64,000 nucleotides of DNA from Thalassobius sp. I31.1. GTDB taxonomy: Bacteria; Pseudomonadota; Alphaproteobacteria; Rhodobacterales; Rhodobacteraceae. Where the stretch lies: positions 186,001 to 250,000 of the forward strand of contig NZ_PWAA01000022.1 of assembly GCF_003031585.1 (NCBI RefSeq). Reading direction: 5' to 3'. A program made the translations under genes and the position numbers. How positions within the stretch are numbered: position 1 is the stretch's first letter; the number at the start of each line of letters is the position of its first letter. Under the pieces are notes generated by a model. That model saw only the letters and a program-made list of their open reading frames with translations. It ran no database searches and had not been told where the DNA came from. Shown in pieces: positions 8,118 to 14,869 of the stretch.

Positions 8118-9104
8118 TCACAGCATGGCGGAAACGGCGAAAAACAGCGCAGGGATGAGACCGGTGTTCCGGTTTTCGCGGAAAAGGCGCAGGCAGGCAT
8201 CGGGATCATCAATTTTCAGGCGACGGATCTGGGTCATCAGGTGCATGCCAAAAGCCCAGGGGCCGCCAATTGCGATGACAAGCGCCAGGAAGTTGCCTTT
8301 CATGATCACGGCGGAAATTACAGCAAGCGCCATGACAGATACAGACAGCATCAGGAAACGGCGCAGCCAGGCGGCGGTGTTATCCCCGAACAGGCGCGCG
8401 GTGGATTTCACCCCGATCATCGCGTCGTCCTCTTTGTCCTGATGGGCATAGATCGTGTCGTAAAACAGCGTCCAGATGATGCCCGCGATATACAGCAGCA
8501 CCGCCGGTGTTTCCAGAACCCCGCGATGGGCGGTCCAGGCGACAAGGGCGCCAAAGTTGAACGCAAGACCCAGGAAGGCCTGAGGCCACCAGGTAAACCG
8601 TTTCGCAAAGGGATAGATTGCGACAAACACAAGGGACGACAGGGCCAGCAGGATGGTGTTCAGATTAAACGTGATCAGAACAAGCGCGCTGATGCCCATC
8701 TGAATGAACATCCAGATCAGCGCCTGTTTCACAGTGACCTGTCCTGATGGCAGCGGACGGGACCGGGTGCGTTCCACCTGACCGTCAAAGTTGCGGTCTG
8801 TGATGTCATTCCAGGTGCAGCCCGCACCGCGCATCAGAAACGCGCCAATGGTGCAGCCCACCGCGATCCAGAGATCAAACAGCACAAACCCGTCCATGGC
8901 CGCCGCCAGTGTCAGCCCCCACCAGCAGGGCAAAAGCAAAAGCCAGGTGCCGATAGGCCGGTCCGCCCGGGACAGACGCAGATAGGGCCGCGTCCAGGCC
9001 GGGGCACGATGATCCACCCAATTGCCGGTATATGCGTCAGCAACCTGGCCATTCTTATGGTGCTCGGGCTCTGTGCCCTCTGGCATTCCGGGATCTGCGG
9101 ACAT
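8118..9104 (-). CDS. ubiA: 4-hydroxybenzoate octaprenyltransferase UbiA
   Basis: Polytopic prenyltransferase attaching the polyprenyl tail to 4-hydroxybenzoate in ubiquinone synthesis. The first Asp-rich Mg2+-pyrophosphate motif is present (NDITDRNFDGQVERTRSRPL) and so is the second (YDTIYAHQDKEDD). The N-terminal ADRPIGTWLLLLPCWWG is typical of the family. Length is 328 residues from the ATG at 9104; a frame upstream exists to 9194 but has no homology-like content. The start abuts the divergent rsmE gene (ATG at 9105 or 9117), so both 5' ends overlap. The prenyl donor would come from the polyprenyl diphosphate synthase encoded at about 48 kb. Confidence 0.95.
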   Translation of the reverse strand: MSADPGMPEGTEPEHHKNGQVADAYTGNWVDHRAPAWTRPYLRLSRADRPIGTWLLLLPCWWGLTLAAAMDGFVLFDLWIAVGCTIGAFLMRGAGCTWNDITDRNFDGQVERTRSRPLPSGQVTVKQALIWMFIQMGISALVLITFNLNTILLALSSLVFVAIYPFAKRFTWWPQAFLGLAFNFGALVAWTAHRGVLETPAVLLYIAGIIWTLFYDTIYAHQDKEDDAMIGVKSTARLFGDNTAAWLRRFLMLSVSVMALAVISAVIMKGNFLALVIAIGGPWAFGMHLMTQIRRLKIDDPDACLRLFRENRNTGLIPALFFAVSAML

Positions 9105-9116
9105 ATGTTTCGCCTT

Positions 9117-9851
9117 ATGACAGGTGCAAAAATCAGACTTTATGTAGACCATGATCTCGCCCCGGGGCAATCCATTGCGCTGACGCGAGAGCAATCAAAC
9201 TATCTTTTTGCCGTTATGCGGCTGGAAGCAGGCACGCAGGTGTCACTGATCAACAGTCGCGATGGCGAATATCTGGCGGATATTGTGGTTGCGAATAAGA
9301 AGAACGGCATTCTGGTCTGTCAGGATCAGGTAAAGCCTATGCTTCTGCCGCCCGATTTGTGGCTGGTGTTTGCGCCGGTGAAGAAAGACCGCACGTCTTT
9401 CATCGTTGAAAAAGCCACAGAAATGGGCGTGCGTGAAATTATCCCGGTGATGACTGATTTCACGCATTTTGACCGCATTCGCTGGGATAAAATGGATCTC
9501 CAGGCGATTGAAGCTGCGGAACAATGCGGCGGCACCTATGTGCCAGGCATTGAGGCGATGGAAAAGCTGTCGGATGTGCTGGCCACCTGGCCCGCGGATC
9601 GTCAGATCCTGTTCTGTGATGAAAGCAAAGTGGGCCAGCCCACGTCCCTGAAAGACATCCCGGCGGATCCCGGCGCGCCCTGGGCCATTCTGATTGGTCC
9701 CGAAGGCGGGTTTTCGGAAGACGAACGTGCCACGCTGCAGGCCCATCCCAACGCCCATGCCATTTCCCTTGGCCCGCGTATTCTGCGGGCAGACACGGCC
9801 GTCGTTGCGGCGCTGACCCTGTGGCAAGCACAGCTGGGGGACTGGGGATGA
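9117..9851 (+). CDS. rsmE: 16S rRNA (uracil(1498)-N(3))-methyltransferase
   Basis: SPOUT-class methyltransferase that methylates U1498 in 16S rRNA, 244 residues from the ATG at 9117 (MTGAKIRLYVDHDL). The N-terminal PUA-like domain is followed by the SPOUT knot with LIGPEGGFSEDE and the C-terminal LGPRILRADTAVVAAL loop that binds AdoMet. An in-frame ATG at 9105 (MFRLMTGA) is an alternative. It sits head to head with ubiA with essentially no intergenic space, and its stop overlaps the next membrane gene in an ATGA. The rsmE - membrane protein - gshA order is usual for Rhodobacterales as I remember it. Confidence 0.94.
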   Translation: MTGAKIRLYVDHDLAPGQSIALTREQSNYLFAVMRLEAGTQVSLINSRDGEYLADIVVANKKNGILVCQDQVKPMLLPPDLWLVFAPVKKDRTSFIVEKATEMGVREIIPVMTDFTHFDRIRWDKMDLQAIEAAEQCGGTYVPGIEAMEKLSDVLATWPADRQILFCDESKVGQPTSLKDIPADPGAPWAILIGPEGGFSEDERATLQAHPNAHAISLGPRILRADTAVVAALTLWQAQLGDWG

Positions 9852-10363
9852 GCTTTATCCGACCAGAAGTCGCCGCCCATTTCCGCCGCTGGCGCGGTGT
9901 GTTGGAAGGTGTGGCGTTTCTGCTGGTCGGGCTCTGGATGTTTTTGCGGCTGTATGGGGCGGTGAAACTTGTCGGTGCGCTGGTGTTCCTTGTGGGTCTG
10001 GGCCTGTGCTGGAATGCGATCCGCCGTGCGAAATTGCGTCAGCGTGAAGGTGGCAAAGGCGTGATCGAGGTCACTGAACGCCGTTTCAGCTGGTTCACCG
10101 CAGACGGGGGCACACGGTTTTCCCTGGATGATGTGGTAAAGATCGAAATCGAAACCAATGACCGTGGCCCGGTGGAAGAAGACCTGTTCTGGTATTTCAC
10201 CCTGTTTGACGGCAGCCGCCATGAAGTGGCCGGCAGTGCGGCCCAGGGCGACACAATCTTTGATCTGCTCGCCACTTTTCCCGGTGTGGACTACGAAAAA
10301 GTCATAAAAGCGTCGTCTTCAACCATCTGTGATCACTTCCTGATATGGCAAAAACGCGATTGA
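9848..10363 (+). CDS. Conserved membrane protein of unknown function
   Basis: 171 residues starting in an ATGA overlap with the rsmE stop. Two adjacent transmembrane helices lie at about residues 15-55 (LEGVAFLLVGLWMFLRLYG, VGALVFLVGLGLCW), followed by a soluble C-terminal domain of beta character (VIEVTERRFSWFTADGGTRFSLDDVVKIEI cut short here) resembling small bacterial PH-like modules. It lies between rsmE and gshA. I do not recognise a named family. The membrane topology is visible; the PH-like reading is a guess from the alternating hydrophobic pattern. Confidence 0.75.
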   Translation: MSFIRPEVAAHFRRWRGVLEGVAFLLVGLWMFLRLYGAVKLVGALVFLVGLGLCWNAIRRAKLRQREGGKGVIEVTERRFSWFTADGGTRFSLDDVVKIEIETNDRGPVEEDLFWYFTLFDGSRHEVAGSAAQGDTIFDLLATFPGVDYEKVIKASSSTICDHFLIWQKRD

Positions 10364-10443
10364 ACACTGGTAATTTCATCGCTACCGATTAAGTGCTTAA
10401 GATCCGCGCCAGAACCTACGCGCCCGCAGGAAAGGAAATGCCC

Positions 10444-11814
10444 ATGTCTATCCCTCAGTCCGGCGGAGGCCCGATCGAACATCGTGATCAGCTTGCGGAA
10501 TATTTGTCGTCCGGTTGTAAACCGAAAGAAGACTGGCGCATTGGCACGGAACATGAAAAATTCGGCTATTGCAAAGACACGCTGAAGGCGCTGCCGTTTG
10601 AAGGCAAGCGGTCGATTGTGGCCGTGCTGGAAGGGCTGCGTGATCGTCACGGCTGGTCTGAAGTGCGGGAAAGCGGCCATCTGATTGGGCTGGAAAAAGA
10701 CGGTGCGAATGTATCGCTGGAACCGGGTGGCGCGCTTGAATTGTCCGGTGCCCCGCTGGAAACCATCCACGAAACCTGCGACGAGGTGAATGTTCACCTG
10801 CGCGAAGTCAAAGATATCGCGGATGAAATCGGTGTCGGATTTATCGGCCTGGGGGCCGCCCCGATCTGGCAACATGACGAAGTGCCGCTGATGCCGAAAG
10901 GCCGTTATAAGCTGATGGATGCGTATATGGAAAAGGTTGGCACCATGGGCCGTTCCATGATGCGCCGGACCTGTACTGTGCAGGTGAACCTTGATTTCGC
11001 GTCTGAAGCTGACATGGTTCAGAAACTGCGCGTGGCGCTGGCGCTTCAGCCGGTTGCAACCGCATTGTTCGCTAATTCGCCTTTCTTTGAGGGCAAGCCA
11101 AACGGTCATAAATCCTGGCGTTCACGCATCTGGCGCGATCTGGATGATGCGCGCACTGGCATGCTGCCATGGGTGTTTGAAGACGGCATGGGCTTTGAGA
11201 AATGGGTCGACTACGCGCTTGATGTGTCCATGTATTTTGTCTATCGCGACGGGAAATATATCGACGCTCTTGGCATGTCTTTCCGCGATTTTATGCAGGG
11301 AAAACTGCCTGCCCTGCCGGGTGAAACCCCGACATTGTCTGACTGGGCCGATCACCTGACCACTGCTTTCCCGGAAGCGCGGATCAAGAAATACATGGAA
11401 ATGCGCGGGGCAGATGGTGGCCCATGGCGTCGCCTGTGCGCACTGCCTGCCTTCTGGGTTGGCATGATGTATGATCAGTCCGCGCTGGATGCGGCCTGGG
11501 ATCTGGTCAAAGGCTGGTCCGCAGAACAGCGCGAAGCCCTGCGGGTTGCCGCATCTGTCGATGGTCTTCAGGCAAAGGTTGAAGGCATCAATATGCATGA
11601 TCTGGCACGTGAAGTTGTGTCTATCTCCGAAGCCGGCCTGACAGCCCGCGCCCGTGCCGGTGCCGGCGGCATGGTGCCGGATGAAACCCATTTCCTGAAC
11701 GCGCTGAAGGACAGTCTGGAAACTGGCAAAACCCCTGCGGATGAACTGCTGGAGCAATATCACGGTGAATGGGGCGGCGATCTGACAAAGATCTTCGCGG
11801 CGCATAGCTACTGA
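10444..11814 (+). CDS. gshA: Glutamate--cysteine ligase
   Basis: First enzyme of glutathione synthesis, ATP-dependent ligation of Glu and Cys, of the proteobacterial/plant-like GCS2 class (456 residues, usual length). Typical segments are DWRIGTEHEKFGYC near residue 34, SLEPGGALELSGAPL, TCTVQVNLDFASE and WRSRIWRDLDDARTGMLPW. Start set at 10444 because AGGAAAGGAA sits at correct distance; in-frame ATGs at 10393 and 10438 are less well placed. The glutathione produced may serve redox and detoxification functions. Confidence 0.95.
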   Translation: MSIPQSGGGPIEHRDQLAEYLSSGCKPKEDWRIGTEHEKFGYCKDTLKALPFEGKRSIVAVLEGLRDRHGWSEVRESGHLIGLEKDGANVSLEPGGALELSGAPLETIHETCDEVNVHLREVKDIADEIGVGFIGLGAAPIWQHDEVPLMPKGRYKLMDAYMEKVGTMGRSMMRRTCTVQVNLDFASEADMVQKLRVALALQPVATALFANSPFFEGKPNGHKSWRSRIWRDLDDARTGMLPWVFEDGMGFEKWVDYALDVSMYFVYRDGKYIDALGMSFRDFMQGKLPALPGETPTLSDWADHLTTAFPEARIKKYMEMRGADGGPWRRLCALPAFWVGMMYDQSALDAAWDLVKGWSAEQREALRVAASVDGLQAKVEGINMHDLAREVVSISEAGLTARARAGAGGMVPDETHFLNALKDSLETGKTPADELLEQYHGEWGGDLTKIFAAHSY

Positions 11815-11838
11815 TCCTGGCTGTCTCTGGACATGATC

Positions 11839-11874
11839 CTTTTGGTTGTTTAGCGGAGGCCAATCAACCAAAAG
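11839..11874 (+). repeat. 10-bp perfect inverted repeat upstream of the DUF6693 gene
   Basis: CTTTTGGTTG (11839-11848) and CAACCAAAAG (11865-11874) are perfect complements with a 16-nt loop that contains GCGGAGG. The right arm abuts the GAAG preceding the GTG start at 11884. The element could be the 3' hairpin of gshA or a translation-control structure for the downstream gene. Confidence 0.45.
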
Positions 11875-11883
11875 AAGATTCTT

Positions 11884-12216
11884 GTGACTTTCAACGGATA
11901 TCGAATTCGCTGTGATTATTCTGTGTCTGAGGCCATCGGTTCTATTATTATATGGATATTGATCAGCCTCATTACGCTAGGACTTGGGCTATTTGTTATG
12001 CCCTATTATATCCTTAAAGGGCCGATTAACCGATCTGTGCTGCTCAATGCATCGGGCGATGAAATCGGTAAGCTACATGTCGAAGTGGATCTCGCTGCGA
12101 TTATCGGACATGCAGTTATCTGGGTTTTTCTGACGATTATTACGTTGGGTCTGGCGATGATTGTATATTATCCGGCGGTTGTGAAGCGCCTGTTGAATGG
12201 CGTCGAAATCAGATAA
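11884..12216 (+). CDS. Small DUF6693-like membrane protein
   Basis: 110 residues from a GTG start. It contains two similar halves, each a hydrophobic helix with an ITLGLGLFVMPYY or ITLGLAMIVYYPA motif, each preceded by an EAIGSIIIWILIS or AAIIGHAVIWVFL segment, so it looks like an internal duplication of a one-helix unit. The pattern (YRIRCDYSVSEAIG..., GKLHVEVDL..., ending KRLLNGVEIR) matches what I recall of the DUF6693 family. No function is known to me. Base composition is visibly more AT-rich than gshA. A strong bidirectional terminator follows. Confidence 0.7.
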   Translation: MTFNGYRIRCDYSVSEAIGSIIIWILISLITLGLGLFVMPYYILKGPINRSVLLNASGDEIGKLHVEVDLAAIIGHAVIWVFLTIITLGLAMIVYYPAVVKRLLNGVEIR

Positions 12217-12225
12217 ATGCAAAAT

Positions 12226-12253
12226 GGCGGCAGATCACTCTGCCGCCGTTTTT
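12226..12253 (+). terminator. Bidirectional rho-independent terminator
   Basis: Perfect 9-bp stem GGCGGCAGA / TCTGCCGCC with a 4-nt loop (TCAC), then GTTTTTG on the plus strand and, read from the other side, ATTTTGC. It lies between the plus-strand DUF6693-like gene and the converging minus-strand operon that ends at 12256. Confidence 0.85.
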
Positions 12254-12255
12254 GT

Positions 12256-12627
12256 TCAGGCCGGGGCTGCTTCGGGCGCGGGTGCTGCCGCTGCATCCGG
12301 GCGTGGCGGGGTCATGGCCCGGTCAACAACTGCGCGCAGGGTGACAACCGCATTGCTGAACCCAAGCCCAAGGCAAAGCGACGCCAGGCCAAGCGCCCCC
12401 AACAGGCCTGCCAGTTCACCCGGGGCAATCGCCACATAGCCAGCGCCAATCAGGATCAGCCCGCCAAAGCCAACTGCAGTATATCCGGTTGCGATGGTGA
12501 CGGCGGCAGCTTTGGCGGCGCGTCCGCTGTCCGGGCACTCCCCCAGCAATGCGCCAACCTTCAGGATCATACCCGCAAGGGTGATGGTCAGGGCAAGGGC
12601 CGGAGCGAAATAGAGAGACAGTAACAT
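12256..12627 (-). CDS. Small membrane protein, last gene of the GbsR-linked operon
   Basis: 123 residues, with three predicted hydrophobic helices (residues about 4-26, 38-62 and 66-95) and an Ala/Pro-rich tail (PRPDAAAAPAPEAAPA). The ATG at 12627 is preceded by AAAGGAA at good spacing, and the gene starts 11 nt after the stop of the preceding membrane protein gene. Its sequence does not resemble the three paralogues upstream. I recognise no family. Position makes it the fifth or sixth cistron of the regulator-led operon and it is followed by a strong terminator. Confidence 0.7.
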   Translation of the reverse strand: MLLSLYFAPALALTITLAGMILKVGALLGECPDSGRAAKAAAVTIATGYTAVGFGGLILIGAGYVAIAPGELAGLLGALGLASLCLGLGFSNAVVTLRAVVDRAMTPPRPDAAAAPAPEAAPA

Positions 12628-12638
12628 GGTATTTCCTT

Positions 12639-13076
12639 TCAGAGGGTAACAGTGTGGGAATAGAGCTCGCGGCGCCAGCATGTATAAAGCCAGCCGCTTG
12701 TGCTGCCCCAGAGCGGGGCGAAGACAAAGCCGAAGAGGGAAAGAATAACTGCGCTGCCCATGTCGTGCGCGAATGTATGTGACGGAGCCAGGGCAACAAT
12801 CAGGGCACCTGCACATAGCAGGGCTGTAAATGTCAGCAATGCGGTCCATCCAAAAAGCCTTGCGGAAGCTTTGTTCCGGCTGAGCGTCACCAGCATGACC
12901 GGTATTCCGATTGCGAGATACAATGGCCCCCCGATGACCAGAGCGAAGACGGGGATGAGGAGCAAAGGAAAACCCAGAAGTGCCACCAGAAGCGGCCCTG
13001 CGGCCATCGCCAGGAAGAAGGCAACCGGGTCTATAGGGTGCCGTAGCTGAGGTGATTGTTTTGATTGACGGATCAT
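12639..13076 (-). CDS. Membrane protein, paralogue 1 of a tandem triplet
   Basis: 145 residues with four hydrophobic segments. It shares the pattern of its two upstream neighbours: FALVIGGPLYLAIGIPVMLV compares with FAYIFGMPSYLGIGIPVMIL and FALIFGMPSYLCLGLPVLLW, and FVFAPLWGSTSGWLYTCWRR compares with LIFGPIWAMFSGCLYMRTLA. It is the most diverged of the three. The start at 13076 overlaps the preceding stop by 4 nt (ATGA), so it is translationally coupled. No family is known to me; the topology suggests a small four-helix inner membrane protein. Confidence 0.7.
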   Translation of the reverse strand: MIRQSKQSPQLRHPIDPVAFFLAMAAGPLLVALLGFPLLLIPVFALVIGGPLYLAIGIPVMLVTLSRNKASARLFGWTALLTFTALLCAGALIVALAPSHTFAHDMGSAVILSLFGFVFAPLWGSTSGWLYTCWRRELYSHTVTL

Positions 13077-13534
13077 GTCCTGACCTCCTGCGCGATTTGT
13101 TTGGGGTGGTCCCCGGATGCAGCCAGGGTGCGCATATAGAGGCAACCGCTGAACATGGCCCAGATCGGACCAAAGATAAGCCCCGGCACTGCGCCATGTG
13201 TGAAGAAGGGAAGAATATCACTTTGTGAATTGCGGATCATGTCGGGCGGGATCAGGCCGGTTATCAGAGCAATACAGGCCTGCGTCAGCAAAGCTGCAAA
13301 CATGAACAGGAATGTCGAAGGAGGGAAATACCACAGGACCAGGATCATGACAGGTATGCCAATGCCCAGATAGGAAGGCATGCCAAATATATAAGCGAAG
13401 AATATCACAAGATTGACCCCGGGCACGGGCGCCAGGACGAGTGTTATAAGTATGGGCCCAACAATCATCGCGAAAATGAGGGAGCCAACAAAAGGGCGGC
13501 AGACGGTTTCTTCAGTGTTTATTATTACGGTCAT
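13073..13534 (-). CDS. Membrane protein, paralogue 2 of a tandem triplet
   Basis: 153 residues with four hydrophobic helices and the shared motifs FGMPSYLGIGIPVM (about residue 55) and GPIWAMFSGCLYM near the C-terminus. Its 5' leader (13531-13592) is 82% identical to the leader of paralogue 3, showing a fairly recent tandem duplication. Start at 13534 (MTVIINTEET) is 31 nt after the stop of a 46-codon ORF; exactly the same 31-nt spacing separates the regulator gene from paralogue 3. Function unknown. Confidence 0.72.
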   Translation of the reverse strand: MTVIINTEETVCRPFVGSLIFAMIVGPILITLVLAPVPGVNLVIFFAYIFGMPSYLGIGIPVMILVLWYFPPSTFLFMFAALLTQACIALITGLIPPDMIRNSQSDILPFFTHGAVPGLIFGPIWAMFSGCLYMRTLAASGDHPKQIAQEVRT

Positions 13535-13592
13535 TTGAGAAATTGCCTCGCAAATTTTTTTAACGTTAGTTGTCTGATCGCGCATCCGGGAT
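13531..13592 (-). repeat. Duplicated operon leader, copy A
   Basis: 62 nt that align without gaps to 14188-14249 with 11 mismatches by my count. The copy spans the start codon of paralogue 2, the spacer with CCTCGCAAATTTTTTT, a conserved stop codon and the last codons of the upstream ORF (reading IPDARSDN then stop, against IPGGRSDD then stop in the regulator gene). Confidence 0.8.
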
Positions 13593-13706
13593 CAGAGCAA
13601 ACTCGGGGAACAGGGCTGCCGGAAGGAGACCTGCGATCATCACCCGGAAGACGGCGGCTGGGGGAATGGCAAAACGTTCAGATCCTGGGCGGAACTCACG
13701 ATTCAT
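13566..13706 (-). CDS. 46-residue ORF coupled to paralogue 3
   Basis: A 46-codon frame whose ATG overlaps the stop of paralogue 3 as ATGA and whose stop sits 31 nt before paralogue 2. It has a basic N-terminus (MNREFRPGSERF), a hydrophobic centre (VFRVMIAGLLPAALFPEFA) and ends IPDARSDN. The ending matches the C-terminus of the GbsR-type regulator (IPGGRSDD), and the nucleotide sequence across that part is duplicated. It is either a genuine small membrane peptide or a chimera left by the duplication, with a fused regulator tail. Below the size usually annotated. Confidence 0.4.
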   Translation of the reverse strand: MNREFRPGSERFAIPPAAVFRVMIAGLLPAALFPEFALIPDARSDN

Positions 13707-14191
13707 GTGCGGTGTCCTTGGGGTCTCTTTCGAACAAATCTACTGAGGGATGGGCGGGAAAATGGAAGGAGATATGTGTAGATCAGCCCACTGCAAAACG
13801 CCCAGACAGGCGCGATGTAAAGGCCCCAGTTGGCGGTCGCTTCAAGGTGCCGTCGGATCGCTTCCAGGATGGGGAATGCTGGCATTTCGGGAAGGATGAG
13901 AGTGGTCACTGTGACGCAGAGTTGTATGAAAAATGCTGTGACCGCGAAAAGCGAAGCGGAAGGTCGGAAACGTCCGAGAGCCCATAGCAGAACCGGAAGA
14001 CCAAGGCACAGATAAGAAGGCATGCCAAATATCAGGGCGAAGGATGCGATCACGAGTATCGGGGGATTGCTGGTCGGCAGAAGTGCAGCGATCAGGAGGA
14101 CAAGGAGAGGTCCCAACAGCATGGCTTCAATGAGGTTGCTGGTACGGGACGGGAAAAAGCCCCCTTCACTTATTTTTGTTATTTCTGTCAT
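13703..14191 (-). CDS. Membrane protein, paralogue 3 of a tandem triplet
   Basis: 162 residues; four hydrophobic helices and motifs FGMPSYLCLGLPVLL (about residue 60) and APVWAFCSGLIYTYLLP near the end shared with the two downstream genes, then a basic tail (RFVRKRPQGHRT). The start at 14191 follows the regulator stop by 31 nt. The start codon is embedded in an operator-like inverted repeat (14181-14200) related to the 20-bp palindrome at the regulator's own 5' end. Function unknown; context indicates a membrane system controlled by the adjacent regulator. Confidence 0.72.
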   Translation of the reverse strand: MTEITKISEGGFFPSRTSNLIEAMLLGPLLVLLIAALLPTSNPPILVIASFALIFGMPSYLCLGLPVLLWALGRFRPSASLFAVTAFFIQLCVTVTTLILPEMPAFPILEAIRRHLEATANWGLYIAPVWAFCSGLIYTYLLPFSRPSLSRFVRKRPQGHRT

Positions 14192-14200
14192 TTGAGAAAT
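14181..14200. promoter_or_regulatory. Operator-like repeat over the paralogue 3 start codon
   Basis: ATTTCTGTCATTTGAGAAAT has ATTTCT and AGAAAT arms with an 8-nt spacer, the same arms and spacing as the perfect palindrome at 14773-14792. On the minus strand ATGACAGAAATAACA is shared with the plus strand at 14782-14796. A weaker version (AGAAAT arm only) covers the paralogue 2 start at 13524-13543. Confidence 0.45.
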
Positions 14201-14249
14201 CACCTCGCAAATTTTTTTGACGTCAGTCGTCCGAACGTCCGCCCGGGAT
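14188..14249 (-). repeat. Duplicated operon leader, copy B
   Basis: Partner of 13531-13592. This copy includes the 3' end of the regulator gene (stop codon at 14223-14225), the 31-nt spacer and the paralogue 3 start codon. Probably the ancestral copy because it carries the intact regulator. Confidence 0.8.
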
Positions 14250-14759
14250 GAAACGGACCAGTTTGGAACCAAGTTTAAGGACGGCCAGGTGCATGGCACG
14301 GGGCAGGCGGGAGAAATCGAGATACCAGTCGTCAAACATCTTCATAACGCGTAGCATTTCGCCCATACGTTCACGCACCTTCGGTGGTGTCTGGTCCTGG
14401 TCGGCCTCATCCATCACGGCTTCAAGCGCAGCAATTGTCGGGGCGAACTCGCGTTCCCGGCGTTGTTTGATCACCATATCCACAAGGTCAAACATATCCC
14501 GGATTGAGGTAAAGTGATCGCGCCGATCCCCAAGCTGACGGCTGGAGGTCACCAGTTTCCAGCTTTGCAGTTCTTTCAACCCGTTTGATACGTTGGAACG
14601 CGCCAGGTTCAGCGTGTCGCAGATCTCTTCGGCTGTCATAGGGTCCGGGGCGATGTGCAGAAGGGCGTGAATCTGTGCAACAGACCGGTTTACGCCCCAT
14701 TTAGAGCCCATTTCGCCCCAGTGAAGGATGAAGTTCTGCATTGCGGGGGTCAGTTGCAT
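14223..14759 (-). CDS. GbsR/MarR-type transcriptional regulator
   Basis: 178-residue winged-helix protein of the GbsR-like MarR subgroup: MQLTPAMQNFILHWGEMG at the N-terminus, VNRSVAQIHALLHI and MTAEEICDTLNLARSNVSNG as the HTH core (residues about 25-65), then a wing and a C-terminal dimerisation helix bundle (MLRVMKMFDDWYLD). Start at 14759 chosen because CAGGAA lies 6-7 nt upstream; an ATG at 14783 lies inside a 20-bp perfect palindrome, more consistent with an operator than with coding sequence. It heads an operon of small membrane proteins and probably represses itself. The signal it senses is unknown; some family members respond to osmolytes or cell-envelope stress. Confidence 0.85.
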   Translation of the reverse strand: MQLTPAMQNFILHWGEMGSKWGVNRSVAQIHALLHIAPDPMTAEEICDTLNLARSNVSNGLKELQSWKLVTSSRQLGDRRDHFTSIRDMFDLVDMVIKQRREREFAPTIAALEAVMDEADQDQTPPKVRERMGEMLRVMKMFDDWYLDFSRLPRAMHLAVLKLGSKLVRFIPGGRSDD

Positions 14760-14772
14760 GGTGATTCCTGAA

Positions 14773-14792
14773 ATTTCTGTCATGACAGAAAT
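14773..14792. promoter_or_regulatory. 20-bp perfect palindrome at the regulator 5' end
   Basis: ATTTCTGTCATGACAGAAAT is an exact palindrome centred 23-24 nt upstream of the chosen regulator start codon. Size and symmetry fit a MarR/GbsR dimer. A CATGACAGA half-site recurs at 15438-15446 upstream of the YHS gene, and a partial copy lies at 14181-14200. Confidence 0.65.
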
Positions 14793-14815
14793 AACATAAA
14801 TCAGATGCAGGTCAA

Positions 14816-14848
14816 ATAAAAAACGGCGATGGTTGCCCACCGCCGTTT
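14816..14848 (-). terminator. Rho-independent terminator of the YHS gene
   Basis: Stem ACGGCG...CGCCGT (14823-14846) extended by further inner pairs and followed on the minus strand by TTTTTTATTT. It separates the YHS gene from the regulator operon. Confidence 0.8.
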
Positions 14849-14869
14849 TCTGTTCTGTTTTGTGAAGGC

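Noticed and set aside
12628-13221. N-terminal extension of the 12256 gene to 321 codons
   Set aside because: The extension runs through two other membrane genes in a different frame; the ATG at 12627 has a proper ribosome site.
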